Assembly: GCA_900769075.1 (NCBI GenBank)
Contig: CAAGFE010000080.1
Span: 1 to 9,480 of the forward strand
DNA: 9,480 bases
DNA from: Clostridia bacterium
Lineage (GTDB): Bacteria; Bacillota; Clostridia; Christensenellales; Aristaeellaceae
Direction: 5' to 3'
Part shown: positions 1 to 6,842 of the stretch, piece after piece
Numbering within the stretch: the first letter of the stretch is position 1
Layout: each line of letters starts with the position of its first letter
Translations under genes and position numbers: made by a program
Notes under the pieces: generated by a model
Told to the model about the DNA's origin: nothing
The model's database searches: none
Seen by the model: only the letters and a program-made list of their open reading frames with translations

Positions 1-257
1 ATGGGTGCAAGCTCGCGCTCGGCATCGAAATACAGGTTGTTCAGGATGGGAACCAGGTCGATGTATTCTTCTTCGACATGGGGAATGTTGCTGTACAGCG
101 CATCAACAACCAGATATCCCTTATCCCACTCCTTCACGGAGGTGTACTTGACCAGACGAGGCGAGGTGCGGAAGCGTATGGTGTGCGGCCCAAACTTGAA
201 GATCGTAAAGTCACCGCTGCTGCTGAGCGTAGCATGTGTGGCTGCTGATGCTTGCAT
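1..257 (-). CDS. Conserved hypothetical protein, C-terminus cut off by the window
   Basis: The reverse strand is open from an ATG at 257 down to the window edge, giving 85 codons with no stop. The start is supported by a purine-rich ribosome site (AAAGGGGGG, about 262-270) and by a near-consensus promoter upstream. The product begins MQASAATHATLSSSGDFTIF and continues as a soluble mixed alpha/beta-looking domain rich in aromatic and charged residues (KFGPHTIRFRTSPRLVKYTS, then EEEYIDLVPILNNLYFDAE). I see no signal peptide or membrane segment. It resembles small conserved proteins of unknown function in Bacillota mobile elements, but I cannot name a family with certainty. It is divergent from the DNA polymerase gene, so it may belong to a separate leftward unit. 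The function is unknown. That it is a real gene is well supported by the promoter, ribosome site and protein-like composition. Confidence 0.72.
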   Translation of the reverse strand, partial: MQASAATHATLSSSGDFTIFKFGPHTIRFRTSPRLVKYTSVKEWDKGYLVVDALYSNIPHVEEEYIDLVPILNNLYFDAERELAP

Positions 258-299
258 GCGCGTTCCCCCCTTTCATCTGAATCAGGTTTCTGTTCTCTT

Positions 300-328
300 A
301 TTATACTCGAAAACGCAAGGAATATCAA
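300..328 (-). promoter_or_regulatory. Sigma-70/SigA-type promoter for the leftward gene
   Basis: On the reverse strand, TTGATA (323-328) and a perfect TATAAT (300-305) are separated by exactly 17 bp. The predicted start of transcription is near 293, which leaves a leader of about 36 nt before the ATG at 257 with the ribosome site inside it. The -10 element lies in the gap between two divergent genes. On the forward strand the overlapping bases read TATACT (302-307), which could be a weak -10 toward the polymerase, but no matching -35 is visible there. Confidence 0.7.
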
Positions 329-352
329 CCGTTCAAAAGCAAGGTGACTGCA

Positions 353-2338
353 ATGAATGAAATCAAACCCAGGATGCTGGTAAAGCCGAATATGCCGACC
401 AAGCCAAAGATACTGGGCATCGATCTTGAGACCTACAGCTCCGCACCATTGCCCAAATGCGGGGTGTACCGATACGCAGATGCCCCCGACTTCGAGATAC
501 TTCTCTTCTCTTACGCCTACGACGATGGGCCGGTGAGAACCATCGACCTTGCCTGCGGCGAACAGCTTCCCACAGATATCTTGTCGGCATTGGAAGACCC
601 GCAGGTCATCAAGGTGGCCTACAACGCCCAGTTCGAACGCGTGTGCCTGTCCAGGTATCTGGGGCATTGGCTCGACCCGCACCAGTGGCGATGCACAGCC
701 GTGATGGCCTCCTACCTGACGCTGCTCGCCCGCCTTGCAGATGTCGCGGTCGCCCTGAAGCTCACGCAGCAGAAGATGGAGGAGGGCAAGGATCTCATTC
801 GCTACTTCTCCGTTCCCTGCAAGCCCACCAAGGCCAACGGCGGCAGGACGAGAAACATGCCCTCGGACGCGCCGGAGAAATGGGCGCTGTACAGGAAGTA
901 CAATGCGCAGGACGTGGAAACCGAACGCGCTGTGCGCAAGGCACTGGAAGTCTGGCCGCTGCCGGAGCATGAGTGGGAGCTGTACGCGCTGGATCAGATC
1001 ATCAACGACCGGGGGGTACGAATTGACAGGAAGCTCGTCAAAAACGCCATGGCTGTCGATGCGGCTTTTTCGGAAGCAGCCTGTCAGCGGGCAAAGGAGC
1101 TGACAGGGTTGGAGAACCCCGGCAGCGTCAATCAGCTGAAGGCATGGCTGGCCGATCAGGACATGCCCATGGATTCCCTTGCCAAGAAGATCGTGCAGGA
1201 AAAGGCCGCACAGACGGACGGAATCGTGGCGGAGCTGCTGAACCTCCGGCTGGAGCTGAGCAAGACCAGCGTGAAGAAGTACGAGGCCATGGCACGTACC
1301 GTGTGCCGGGACGGCAGAGTGCATGGGCTTTTGCAGTTCGGCGGCGCATCACGCACTTTCAGATGGGCCGGGAGGAGCGTTCAAATTCAAAACCTTCCCC
1401 AGAACCATCTGCCTGATCTCAGCCTTGCGCGGGAAATCGTGAAAACCGGCGACGAGGAACAGCTGGAGATGCTTTTCGGCTCTGTGCCGAACACGTTGTC
1501 AGAACTCATCCGCACAGCGTTCATCCCTAAAGAAGGATGCCGCTTCATTGTGGCGGACTTCTCCGCCATCGAAGCCCGTGTACTGGCATGGCTGGCGGGT
1601 GAAGAATGGGTGCTGGAAGAGTTCCGGGGCAAGGGCAAAATCTACGAGGCGACTGCCAGCCGCATGTTCCATATTCCGCAGGAGACCATCGTAAAAGGCC
1701 ATCCGAACTACGAATACCGGCAGAAGGGGAAACAGGCAGTTTTGTCGTGTGGTTACGGCGGCGGCGTCGGCGCGTTGAAGGCCATGGGCGCGAAGATGCC
1801 AGAGGAAGAGATGCAGCCACTGATCGATGCCTGGCGCGTAGCCAACCCCCACATTGTGGCTTTCTGGAGTGCCATGGATCGCGCTGCCCGGACAGTGATC
1901 CGCAGGAAGGAAACCGCCCGAGCCGGGAAGGTTACACTGTACTGGCAGGATGACAAGATGCTCATCCGTCTGCCCTCGGGCAGAAACCTCTGCTATCTGT
2001 CACCGCACTTCACCGAGAATCGTTTCGGCAGCGATGCCATCGGCTACTATGCGCCCAACGCCGCCGGGCAGATGGTGGAGCAGGAAACCTTTGGCGGCAA
2101 GCTCACGGAAAATGTGACGCAGGCCATCGCACGGGACATCCTGGCGCATGCCATGCAGAACCTCGAAGCCGCCGGGTACCCCATTGTATTCCATGTACAC
2201 GATGAAGCCGTCATGGAAGTGCCCGAGGGACAGGGAAGCCTTGAGGAAGCCTGCCGCATCATGGCAATCCCGCCGGACTGGGCAAATGAATTGCCGCTTC
2301 GTGCGGACGGCGATGAGCTGCCGTATTACAGAAAGTGA
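353..2338 (+). CDS. Phage-type family A DNA polymerase with 3'-5' exonuclease domain
   Basis: This 661-residue replicative DNA polymerase should extend primers on phage DNA and proofread. The N-terminal exonuclease domain shows ExoI GIDLET (D24, E26), an ExoII-like YNAQFE (N91, E95) and ExoIII YNAQD (Y183, D187). The polymerase domain has all three family A motifs: A, VADFSAIEAR (D402); B, R456-x3-K460-x3-L464-x3-Y468-G469; C, HVHDEAVME (H616, D617, E618). The length matches the roughly 640-660 residue phage polymerases and lacks a 5'-nuclease domain. I chose ATG 353 because AAGGTG (341-346) sits just before it; a GTG at 344 is in frame and would add three residues, but it overlaps that ribosome site. 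The position equivalent to E. coli Pol I Phe762 is leucine here. It is the first gene of the rightward module, followed by a 156-bp gap. The family is certain; the replicative role is inferred from context. Confidence 0.97.
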   Translation: MNEIKPRMLVKPNMPTKPKILGIDLETYSSAPLPKCGVYRYADAPDFEILLFSYAYDDGPVRTIDLACGEQLPTDILSALEDPQVIKVAYNAQFERVCLSRYLGHWLDPHQWRCTAVMASYLTLLARLADVAVALKLTQQKMEEGKDLIRYFSVPCKPTKANGGRTRNMPSDAPEKWALYRKYNAQDVETERAVRKALEVWPLPEHEWELYALDQIINDRGVRIDRKLVKNAMAVDAAFSEAACQRAKELTGLENPGSVNQLKAWLADQDMPMDSLAKKIVQEKAAQTDGIVAELLNLRLELSKTSVKKYEAMARTVCRDGRVHGLLQFGGASRTFRWAGRSVQIQNLPQNHLPDLSLAREIVKTGDEEQLEMLFGSVPNTLSELIRTAFIPKEGCRFIVADFSAIEARVLAWLAGEEWVLEEFRGKGKIYEATASRMFHIPQETIVKGHPNYEYRQKGKQAVLSCGYGGGVGALKAMGAKMPEEEMQPLIDAWRVANPHIVAFWSAMDRAARTVIRRKETARAGKVTLYWQDDKMLIRLPSGRNLCYLSPHFTENRFGSDAIGYYAPNAAGQMVEQETFGGKLTENVTQAIARDILAHAMQNLEAAGYPIVFHVHDEAVMEVPEGQGSLEEACRIMAIPPDWANELPLRADGDELPYYRK

Positions 2339-2412
2339 TCCAGCGGAAGATTGGATCGATTAGGTTGGTTAAGAAAAACTGGCCAGGAAAGACCCCTCAA
2401 TGCAGAAATAAC

Positions 2413-2466
2413 TTGACTTATCCGACGATCGGAGTGAGTAATACCTCACCCCGGAATGACGCGGGG
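2413..2466 (+). promoter_or_regulatory. Two adjacent inverted repeats with weak promoter elements
   Basis: The gap between the polymerase and the next gene holds a perfect inverted repeat GTGAG-TAATAC-CTCAC (2434-2449) and, directly after it, a second repeat CCCCG (2449-2453) / CGGGG (2462-2466) with an 8-nt loop. A TTGACT (2413-2418) and TAATAC (2439-2444) resemble -35 and -10 boxes, but the 20-bp spacing is too long for a good promoter. If it is active, the first repeat would overlay the -10 box as an operator. The repeats lie 17-60 nt before the AGGAGG ribosome site, so they could also act as RNA hairpins in a leader. The function is speculative. Confidence 0.3.
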
Positions 2467-2494
2467 CGACGAAAAACTTTCGAGGAGGCACAAG

Positions 2495-2908
2495 ATGAAA
2501 ATCCTGATCGTAGAACCCGAACGGCGTCCCGGAATCGCGGAGATTCCGCACACGCTGGAAGCCATGCAGCAGACCGTAGGCGGGTACATAGAGATCACGT
2601 ACCCATGGAGAGACCCTATTGCCCTCGTCTGCGATGAGGAAGGGATGCTGAAGCAGCTGCCGTTCAACAGGCTTGTCGCACCGCAGAGCGCGATTTTCGG
2701 CACCTTCTTTCTCTGCGGCATCGGTGAAGAAGATCTGACCGACCTGCCGGAAGAACTCGCGGATAAATACATGCACCTGCTGCATGATCCTCAGATGCTG
2801 ATCCGGACAAACGCCGGATATGCTGTTCTGCCCATCCCGGCTTCTGATGCTCCGGAGGGTGAAAACGAATCAGCCGGCGGAGGTGGTCCGAATGCAGTTT
2901 CCCAATAA
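2495..2908 (+). CDS. DUF3846-like small phage protein
   Basis: This 137-residue protein is of unknown biochemical role. It starts MKILIVEPERRPGIAEIPHT and continues with a pattern I recognise from DUF3846 proteins of Gram-positive phages and conjugative elements: a short first strand, a helix (EAMQQTVGGYIEITYP), a D-x-I-A-L-V-C-DEEG segment near residues 45-56, then LPFNR and a GTFFLCG strand near residue 79. The C-terminal 25 residues (from about 112) are rich in Gly, Ser, Glu and Pro and look disordered. I chose ATG 2495 because AGGAGG (2483-2488) lies 6 nt before it; an upstream in-frame ATG at 2456 lies in the hairpin region and lacks such a site. Its 3' end overlaps the next gene by 17 bp, which suggests coupled translation. 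No signal peptide or membrane segment is seen. The family call is from memory of the pattern. Confidence 0.85.
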   Translation: MKILIVEPERRPGIAEIPHTLEAMQQTVGGYIEITYPWRDPIALVCDEEGMLKQLPFNRLVAPQSAIFGTFFLCGIGEEDLTDLPEELADKYMHLLHDPQMLIRTNAGYAVLPIPASDAPEGENESAGGGGPNAVSQ

Positions 2909-3149
2909 GGAGACCGTTGCCCGCGTCCGCGCCCAGTTCCCGCCGGGAACCCGCGTACAGCTGCTTGAGATGGACGATCCGCAGGCCCCACCCGTTGGCA
3001 TGAAGGGAACCGTCAGGTGGGTGGATGATACCGCGTCCCAGTGCGTGGAGTGGGACAATGGTTCATCGTTGAATGCGATCTATGGACAGGATCGGGTAAG
3101 GATTGTCTGGCCGGAAGAAGAAAACACCCACGATAGCAAGGAGGGCTGA
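2892..3149 (+). CDS. DUF4314-like small protein
   Basis: This 85-residue protein begins MQFPNKETVARVRAQFPPGT and contains RVQLLEMDDPQAPPVGMKGT and VEWDNGSSLNAIYGQDRVRI. This is the characteristic DUF4314 layout: a short helix, then a small beta-barrel-like domain with PPGTRV, MDDP.APP.G..GTV and WDNG(S). The function of the family is not established; it is common in the small-gene clusters of Bacillota phages and transposons. The start at 2892 lies inside the end of the upstream gene and is preceded by GGAGGTGG (2879-2886), with 8 nt from GGAGG to the ATG. An in-frame ATG at 2820 is possible but lies well inside the upstream gene and gives a poor N-terminus. The stop is 2 nt before the next start. 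The family call is confident from the whole-length pattern. Confidence 0.87.
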   Translation: MQFPNKETVARVRAQFPPGTRVQLLEMDDPQAPPVGMKGTVRWVDDTASQCVEWDNGSSLNAIYGQDRVRIVWPEEENTHDSKEG

Positions 3150-3151
3150 GC

Positions 3152-3430
3152 ATGGGAGCAAGATGTGAATTATGCGGGAAGGACATGCTGGAAAGCAAGG
3201 GCTGTACCGTTGCAGATATTCACATTGGCGGGAAGGTCTACAAGCGTGTTCCTGTTGGTGCCCGGGGCGATTTCCTTGAAGGCGAATCCGCAGATGCGCG
3301 TTGCGGTGACTGCGGTGCGCAGATGGGACACTGCCATCACTGGGGCTGCGATTGCGAACGCTGCCCGGCATGCGGTCGGCAGCTCATCAGCTGCAGCTGT
3401 GAGGATGTGTTTGCCCAGGGCGAAAGGTAG
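3152..3430 (+). CDS. Cysteine-rich putative zinc-binding small protein
   Basis: This 92-residue protein has 12 cysteines and several histidines. An N-terminal knuckle is C5-x2-C8, followed by GCTVADIHIGGKVYKRVPVG, a small beta-rich segment. The second half has C51-x2-C54, H60-C61-H62-H63, C66-x-C68, C71-x2-C74 and C81-x-C83, enough ligands for two or three zinc sites. The pattern CGDCGAQMGHCHHWGCDCE.CP.CG resembles small zinc-ribbon-like hypothetical proteins found in bacterial mobile elements. It could bind nucleic acid or protein; no enzyme motif is visible. AAGGAGGG (3138-3145) lies 6 nt before the ATG, within the end of the DUF4314-like gene, so all three small genes are likely co-transcribed and translationally linked. 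It is the last gene before a strong hairpin. The gene is real; the function is unknown. Confidence 0.83.
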   Translation: MGARCELCGKDMLESKGCTVADIHIGGKVYKRVPVGARGDFLEGESADARCGDCGAQMGHCHHWGCDCERCPACGRQLISCSCEDVFAQGER

Positions 3431-3454
3431 AGAGTACCTGTTCCTGTACAGCAT

Positions 3455-3492
3455 AGAAACGGTTTCCCTTGCATTTGGGGGAAGCCGTTTCT
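3455..3492 (+). terminator. Intrinsic terminator hairpin between convergent genes
   Basis: Left arm 3455-3468 (AGAAACGGTTTCCC) pairs with 3479-3492 (GGGAAGCCGTTTCT) over 14 consecutive positions, including one G-U pair, around a 10-nt loop. A loose T-rich tail (CTTTC) follows. It begins 25 nt after the stop of the cysteine-rich gene and lies 63 bp past the end of the leftward toxin gene. It is placed to end rightward transcription and possibly leftward transcription too. The T-tract is imperfect, so termination efficiency is uncertain. Nothing convincing is coded between 3431 and 3555. Confidence 0.7.
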
Positions 3493-3555
3493 CTTTCAAC
3501 AGGAAACTGACAGTATGAAGAACACCAGAGAAGGGCGCAGAGCAAAGAAGAAGCA

Positions 3556-3849
3556 CTATAACCGAGTTCTGGTATCCATCCGCTCATGAAGAACGCGCAT
3601 GACAAGAATCCTGTCATGAACGATTCGGTAGTAGAGGTTGTACGGATGGACGTATACCTTCCGATAAACCCGCCGTCCGATCATGATTTCCGGCGCAGAA
3701 TAGGGGTGCTGTGAAACCTGATTGAGTTTTTCCAGAATGTCATCGTACAGCCGATCGGCGGCGGCAGGATCGTCGGCTGCAATGTAGATCAGTGCCTGAT
3801 CCACATCGTCCTGCGCGATGGGCAAAATCTCAACGATCATGGATGGCAT
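3556..3849 (-). CDS. Type II toxin-antitoxin toxin, ParE/RelE family
   Basis: This 97-residue toxin is of the ParE/RelE superfamily, whose members inhibit either DNA gyrase (ParE) or translation by mRNA cleavage (RelE). The N-terminal helical hairpin has the ParE-like pattern DDVDQALIYIAADDPAAADR (residues 14-33), followed by LEKLNQVSQHPYSAPEI. The C-terminal sheet carries GRRVYRKVYVHPYNLYYRIV (58-77) and ends with VMRVLHERMD (83-92), a common signature of the superfamily. The N-terminal helices favour a ParE-like assignment, but the target cannot be decided from sequence. Two starts are possible: ATG 3849 (used here, GAAAGG 6 nt upstream) or ATG 3840 (AAAGGA 8 nt upstream). Either overlaps the antitoxin gene by 11-20 bp, the usual coupling of such pairs. 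It runs against the surrounding replication genes, which suggests a separately acquired cassette. Confidence 0.92.
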   Translation of the reverse strand: MPSMIVEILPIAQDDVDQALIYIAADDPAAADRLYDDILEKLNQVSQHPYSAPEIMIGRRVYRKVYVHPYNLYYRIVHDRILVMRVLHERMDTRTRL

Positions 3850-4105
3850 CCTTTACCTTTCCCCAATGTGCTGCGGCATCCGCGAGAGAAATCGGCTGTG
3901 CACCGGAAGCAAGCTGTTCTTCCGCCTCAAGGAGCTTCTCGCGCAGCTCCAAGCTGGCCTCTCGCCGGTTGTAGGCTGCAAGGCTCTGTACCACAAGATC
4001 ACCCTCACCGTTCTTGGTGATAAAGATCGGCTGCCCACTTTCATGGCATGTGCGGGAAATCTCGTTGTATTCATTCCGGATGGCGGTGGAAGGACGAATC
4101 ATCAT
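3830..4105 (-). CDS. Type II antitoxin, Phd/YefM family
   Basis: This 91-residue antitoxin should bind and neutralise the overlapping toxin and repress their shared promoter. The N-terminal part (MMIRPSTAIRNEYNEISR, then GQPIFITKNGEGDLVVQSLA) matches the Phd/YefM DNA-binding fold: a first strand with S.AIRN, a helix, then the I.ITKNG...V.... strand pair. The second half is a charged helical tail (REKLLEAEEQLASGAQPIS and onward) that would contact the toxin. I start it at ATG 4105, because the only good ribosome site (AGGAG, immediately before 4114) is 9 nt upstream of it. An in-frame ATG at 4114 touches that site directly and is a poor start, but it would add three residues. The antitoxin precedes and overlaps the toxin, the standard order for this class. 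A strong promoter lies 60-90 bp upstream. Confidence 0.92.
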   Translation of the reverse strand: MMIRPSTAIRNEYNEISRTCHESGQPIFITKNGEGDLVVQSLAAYNRREASLELREKLLEAEEQLASGAQPISLADAAAHWGKVKDAIHDR

Positions 4106-4168
4106 GCTGCTCATCTCCTAAAGATATTCTATCATTTCAATGACGGTATTGTGCCATTTAGCGAATTC

Positions 4169-4197
4169 ATTATACCACGTCCCAAAGGGAACGTCAA
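4169..4197 (-). promoter_or_regulatory. Strong promoter of the toxin-antitoxin operon, extended -10
   Basis: On the reverse strand TTGACG (4192-4197) and TATAAT (4169-4174) are 17 bp apart, and the bases before the -10 read TGG, giving an extended TGnTATAAT. Transcription would start near 4162, leaving a leader of about 57 nt before the antitoxin ATG. The promoter lies within 52 bp of the divergent VapE start, so both units share this control region. A weak rightward candidate is TTGTGC (4149-4154) and TATACC (4171-4176), 16 bp apart, overlapping the same DNA. Confidence 0.78.
4180..4190. promoter_or_regulatory. Candidate antitoxin operator inside the promoter spacer
   Basis: TCCCAAAGGGA is a perfect 11-bp palindrome lying between the -35 and -10 boxes of the leftward promoter. 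This is a natural position for an autorepressor such as a Phd/YefM antitoxin. The sequence does not match operator sequences I know for that family, so the assignment rests on position and symmetry only. Confidence 0.4.
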
Positions 4198-4219
4198 CTG
4201 CACGAAAAGGAGGTTCACC

Positions 4220-6673
4220 ATGCAACTGAACTACGACGGAAAGCTGCTCATCGCCGTTGGGCGGAGCAGGAAAGCGACGCAATGGCAGAACAAGGAGATG
4301 CTGTGGAGCGACCTGGTCTCCCGGCTCTCCACGACCACCCGTACCCGTGAAACCGCAGCCGAATACGCCCAGCTCTCCAAGGGCGACAGGGACAGCATCA
4401 AGGACGTTGGCGGTTTCGTCGGCGGCTACCTGAAGAACGGCAAGCGCAACAACGCCAGCGTGGTCAACCGCTGCCTGGTGTGTCTGGATGCGGACAACGC
4501 CGATCCCGAGCTGCTGGATGATCTTGACCTGACCTTCCCCAACGCCTACGCGCTCTATTCCACCCACAGCCACACGCCGGAAAAGATGCGCCTGCGCATC
4601 ATCATTCCGCTGGCCCGCACCGTTACCCCGGATGAGTATGCAGCCATCTCCCGCAGGCTGGCGGACAATCTCACGCTGACCCGCTTTGACCCTACCACCT
4701 TTGAAGCCGCACGTCTGATGTACTGGCCTAGTACGCCGGAGGACGGAGAATACCTGTTCCAGCACAGCGACGCCCCGTTTGTAGACCCGGACGCCGTCCT
4801 TGCCACCTATGTGGACTGGCGTGACGCATCCCTCTGGCCGACCACGCAGCCGGTGGAAGAGTGCATGCGGCACACTGCCCAAAAGCAGGAAGACCCTACG
4901 GAGAAGCGCGGCATCATCGGCGCATTCTGCCGGGCGCACAGCATCCACAATGTGCTGGAAACCATGCTCTCCGAGGTCTACCATCCCTCGGGGGAAGACA
5001 ACCGCTACACCTATGTGGGCGGCAGCACCACAGGAGGTCTGGTGATCTACGACGACAAGTACGCCTACTCGCATCACGCCACCGACCCTGCGGGCGGCAA
5101 GCTGTGCAACGCCTTTGATCTGGTGCGCTGGCACCTGTTCACGCCCGGAGGCACGGCTCCGGATGGGTCGCCGGTCGGTGACGAAGCAAATTCCATGAAG
5201 CAGATGCAGGAGTATGCTGCGAAGGACGAGCCAACCAGGCATCAGCTTTCGGAGGAACGGCGTGCGCAGGCGATGGAGGAATTCAGCGATCTGGATGCAG
5301 ACAATGCCAAGAGGGATGAGGAAGAGAACAGGAACTGGCAGAATGCATTGGACATCGACAAGCAGGGCAAGGTCAAGGATACCCTCGGGAACCTGACACT
5401 GATCCTGCGTCATGACCCCAGACTGAAGGATATCGCCTACAATGTCCACCGAAGCGGCATCGACATCCGCAAGGATGCTGACGGCAGGACCACCCTCCCC
5501 TGGGTACAGCTCAAGCCCGGCTGGAACGAATCCGATCTCGGTGCCATTCAAATCTACATTGAGCGTGTGTACGGTCTGTACTCGCCCACCAAGCTCAAGG
5601 GCATTCTGCTGACCATCGCCGCCGAGCGCAGCTATCATCCCATCCGGGATTACATTGAGTCCCTGCCCGCATGGGACGGCATCCCCCGCGTGGAGACGCT
5701 GTTCGTTGACTACCTGGGGGCGCCGGATACGGCTTACATCCGTGCCATCGCCCGGAAGATGCTGGTAGCAGCCATCGCCCGCGTCTATCAGCCGGGCATC
5801 AAATTCGACAGCGTGGTCGTACTCAATGGCCCTCAGGGCATGGGCAAGAGTTCCTTCTTCGCTAAGCTGGGCGGTAAATGGTTTTCCGACAGCCTGACCA
5901 TTGGCGACATGAAAGACAAGGCAGCCCCGGAAAAGCTGCAGGGCTACTGGATTCTGGAGCTGGGTGAGCTTGCAGGTCTGAAGAAGATGGATGTGGAGAC
6001 AGTCAAGGCGTTCATCACCCGCCAGGACGATAAGTTCCGCCACTCCTACGGCTACAACGTGGAGGAACACCCGAGGCAGTGCATCATCGTGGGCAGCACC
6101 AATAACGGCGACGGCTTCCTCCGGGACATCACGGGCAACCGCCGGTTCTGGCCCGTCACCTGCACACCCAATTCGATGCACCGCCCGTGGGAGGTGGAGG
6201 AAATCGTACCCCAGCTGTGGGCGGAAGCTCAGGAGCTGTACCGTGCCGGGGAGAAGCTGTTCCTTTCGCCGGAAGAGGAAAAGCAGGCATGGCTGGAGCA
6301 GACGGCGGCACTGGAGAGCGATGTGCGCGAGGGAATGATTGCGGAATACCTGGATAAGCTGCTGCCCGAGGACTGGGACAGGATGGAACTGTCTGAGCGT
6401 CGGGGCTTCCTTCGCGGTGACCCATTCGTTGGTGGCAACCGCGTTGGCACTGTTCAGCGTATGAGTGTCTGCGCGGTGGAAATCTGGGCTGAGTGTTTCG
6501 GGAAAGACCCGACCACCATCAAGCGCAGCGACACCTATGATATCTTCGGCATGCTGATGAAGATCGGCGGCTGGGAGAAGTACAGCGGGAACAAGCAGAG
6601 CATGATTCGCCGTCCGCCATATGGCCCGCAGCGTTGCTTTGTGCGTAAAGCCATATCGCAGCCAAAGCCGTGA
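4220..6673 (+). CDS. VapE-type phage primase-helicase
   Basis: This 817-residue replication protein probably makes primers and unwinds DNA. The N-terminal third looks like an archaeo-eukaryotic-type primase: LVCLDADNAD with an acidic D90-x-D92 pair, YSTHSHTPEKMRLRIIIPLA with the His/Arg cluster, and ARLMYWPS. A charged linker (about residues 330-385) follows. The C-terminal half is a VapE/SF3-like ATPase: Walker A GPQGMGKS (537-544), Walker B WILELGEL (E580, E583), a sensor-like STNN (626-629) and an arginine-finger-like TGNRRFWPV (638-646). The start at 4220 is set by AAGGAGG, 6 nt upstream; the frame is open much further back, across the antitoxin region, but no start there has this support. 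In other phages this gene lies in the same replication block as the polymerase. Here the toxin-antitoxin pair separates it from the upstream genes. The name 'virulence-associated E' is historical and does not imply virulence. Confidence 0.95.
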   Translation: MQLNYDGKLLIAVGRSRKATQWQNKEMLWSDLVSRLSTTTRTRETAAEYAQLSKGDRDSIKDVGGFVGGYLKNGKRNNASVVNRCLVCLDADNADPELLDDLDLTFPNAYALYSTHSHTPEKMRLRIIIPLARTVTPDEYAAISRRLADNLTLTRFDPTTFEAARLMYWPSTPEDGEYLFQHSDAPFVDPDAVLATYVDWRDASLWPTTQPVEECMRHTAQKQEDPTEKRGIIGAFCRAHSIHNVLETMLSEVYHPSGEDNRYTYVGGSTTGGLVIYDDKYAYSHHATDPAGGKLCNAFDLVRWHLFTPGGTAPDGSPVGDEANSMKQMQEYAAKDEPTRHQLSEERRAQAMEEFSDLDADNAKRDEEENRNWQNALDIDKQGKVKDTLGNLTLILRHDPRLKDIAYNVHRSGIDIRKDADGRTTLPWVQLKPGWNESDLGAIQIYIERVYGLYSPTKLKGILLTIAAERSYHPIRDYIESLPAWDGIPRVETLFVDYLGAPDTAYIRAIARKMLVAAIARVYQPGIKFDSVVVLNGPQGMGKSSFFAKLGGKWFSDSLTIGDMKDKAAPEKLQGYWILELGELAGLKKMDVETVKAFITRQDDKFRHSYGYNVEEHPRQCIIVGSTNNGDGFLRDITGNRRFWPVTCTPNSMHRPWEVEEIVPQLWAEAQELYRAGEKLFLSPEEEKQAWLEQTAALESDVREGMIAEYLDKLLPEDWDRMELSERRGFLRGDPFVGGNRVGTVQRMSVCAVEIWAECFGKDPTTIKRSDTYDIFGMLMKIGGWEKYSGNKQSMIRRPPYGPQRCFVRKAISQPKP

Positions 6674-6713
6674 CCATCGCCAAACGTTACAGCCCATGTG
6701 TATGCAGGTTCTG

Positions 6714-6753
6714 GCGGTTACAGAAATTGAAACGAGGCAGACAAACCGCTTTT
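6714..6753 (+). terminator. Weak terminator-like hairpin after VapE
   Basis: GCGGTT (6714-6719) and AACCGC (6744-6749) form a perfect 6-bp stem and are followed by TTTT (6750-6753). The 24-nt loop is long for an intrinsic terminator. It starts 41 nt after the VapE stop. The same T-run begins TATAAT (6753-6758), which could instead be a -10 box; the best upstream -35, TTGAAA (6727-6732), is 20 bp away, too far for a good promoter. Confidence 0.2.
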
Positions 6754-6842
6754 ATAATAGGAAGAAAAAATCCTATGTTTCTATGTAACGATTCCTCTTA
6801 TAGAAATTATGGTAATAAGGGGATAAAAGAAGATAAGCGAGG

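Noticed and set aside
134..1324. Reverse-strand open frame of 396 codons opposite the DNA polymerase
   Set aside because: It is a shadow of the polymerase reading frame, has no ribosome site or domain, and would run over the leftward gene and its promoter.
2413..2444. TTGACT/TAATAC as a firm promoter
   Set aside because: The 20-bp spacing is outside the normal range, so it is kept only as a weak element within the regulatory-region entry.
3515..3589. 24-codon rightward ORF just after the terminator hairpin
   Set aside because: It has no proper ribosome site, overlaps the end of the convergent toxin gene, and the very basic peptide has no recognisable feature.
4118..6697. Reverse-strand open frame of 859 codons opposite VapE
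   Set aside because: It is antisense to a gene with clear primase and ATPase motifs. Its translation is rich in Leu, Val, His and Gly without any recognisable domain, and GC-rich codon bias explains the lack of stops.
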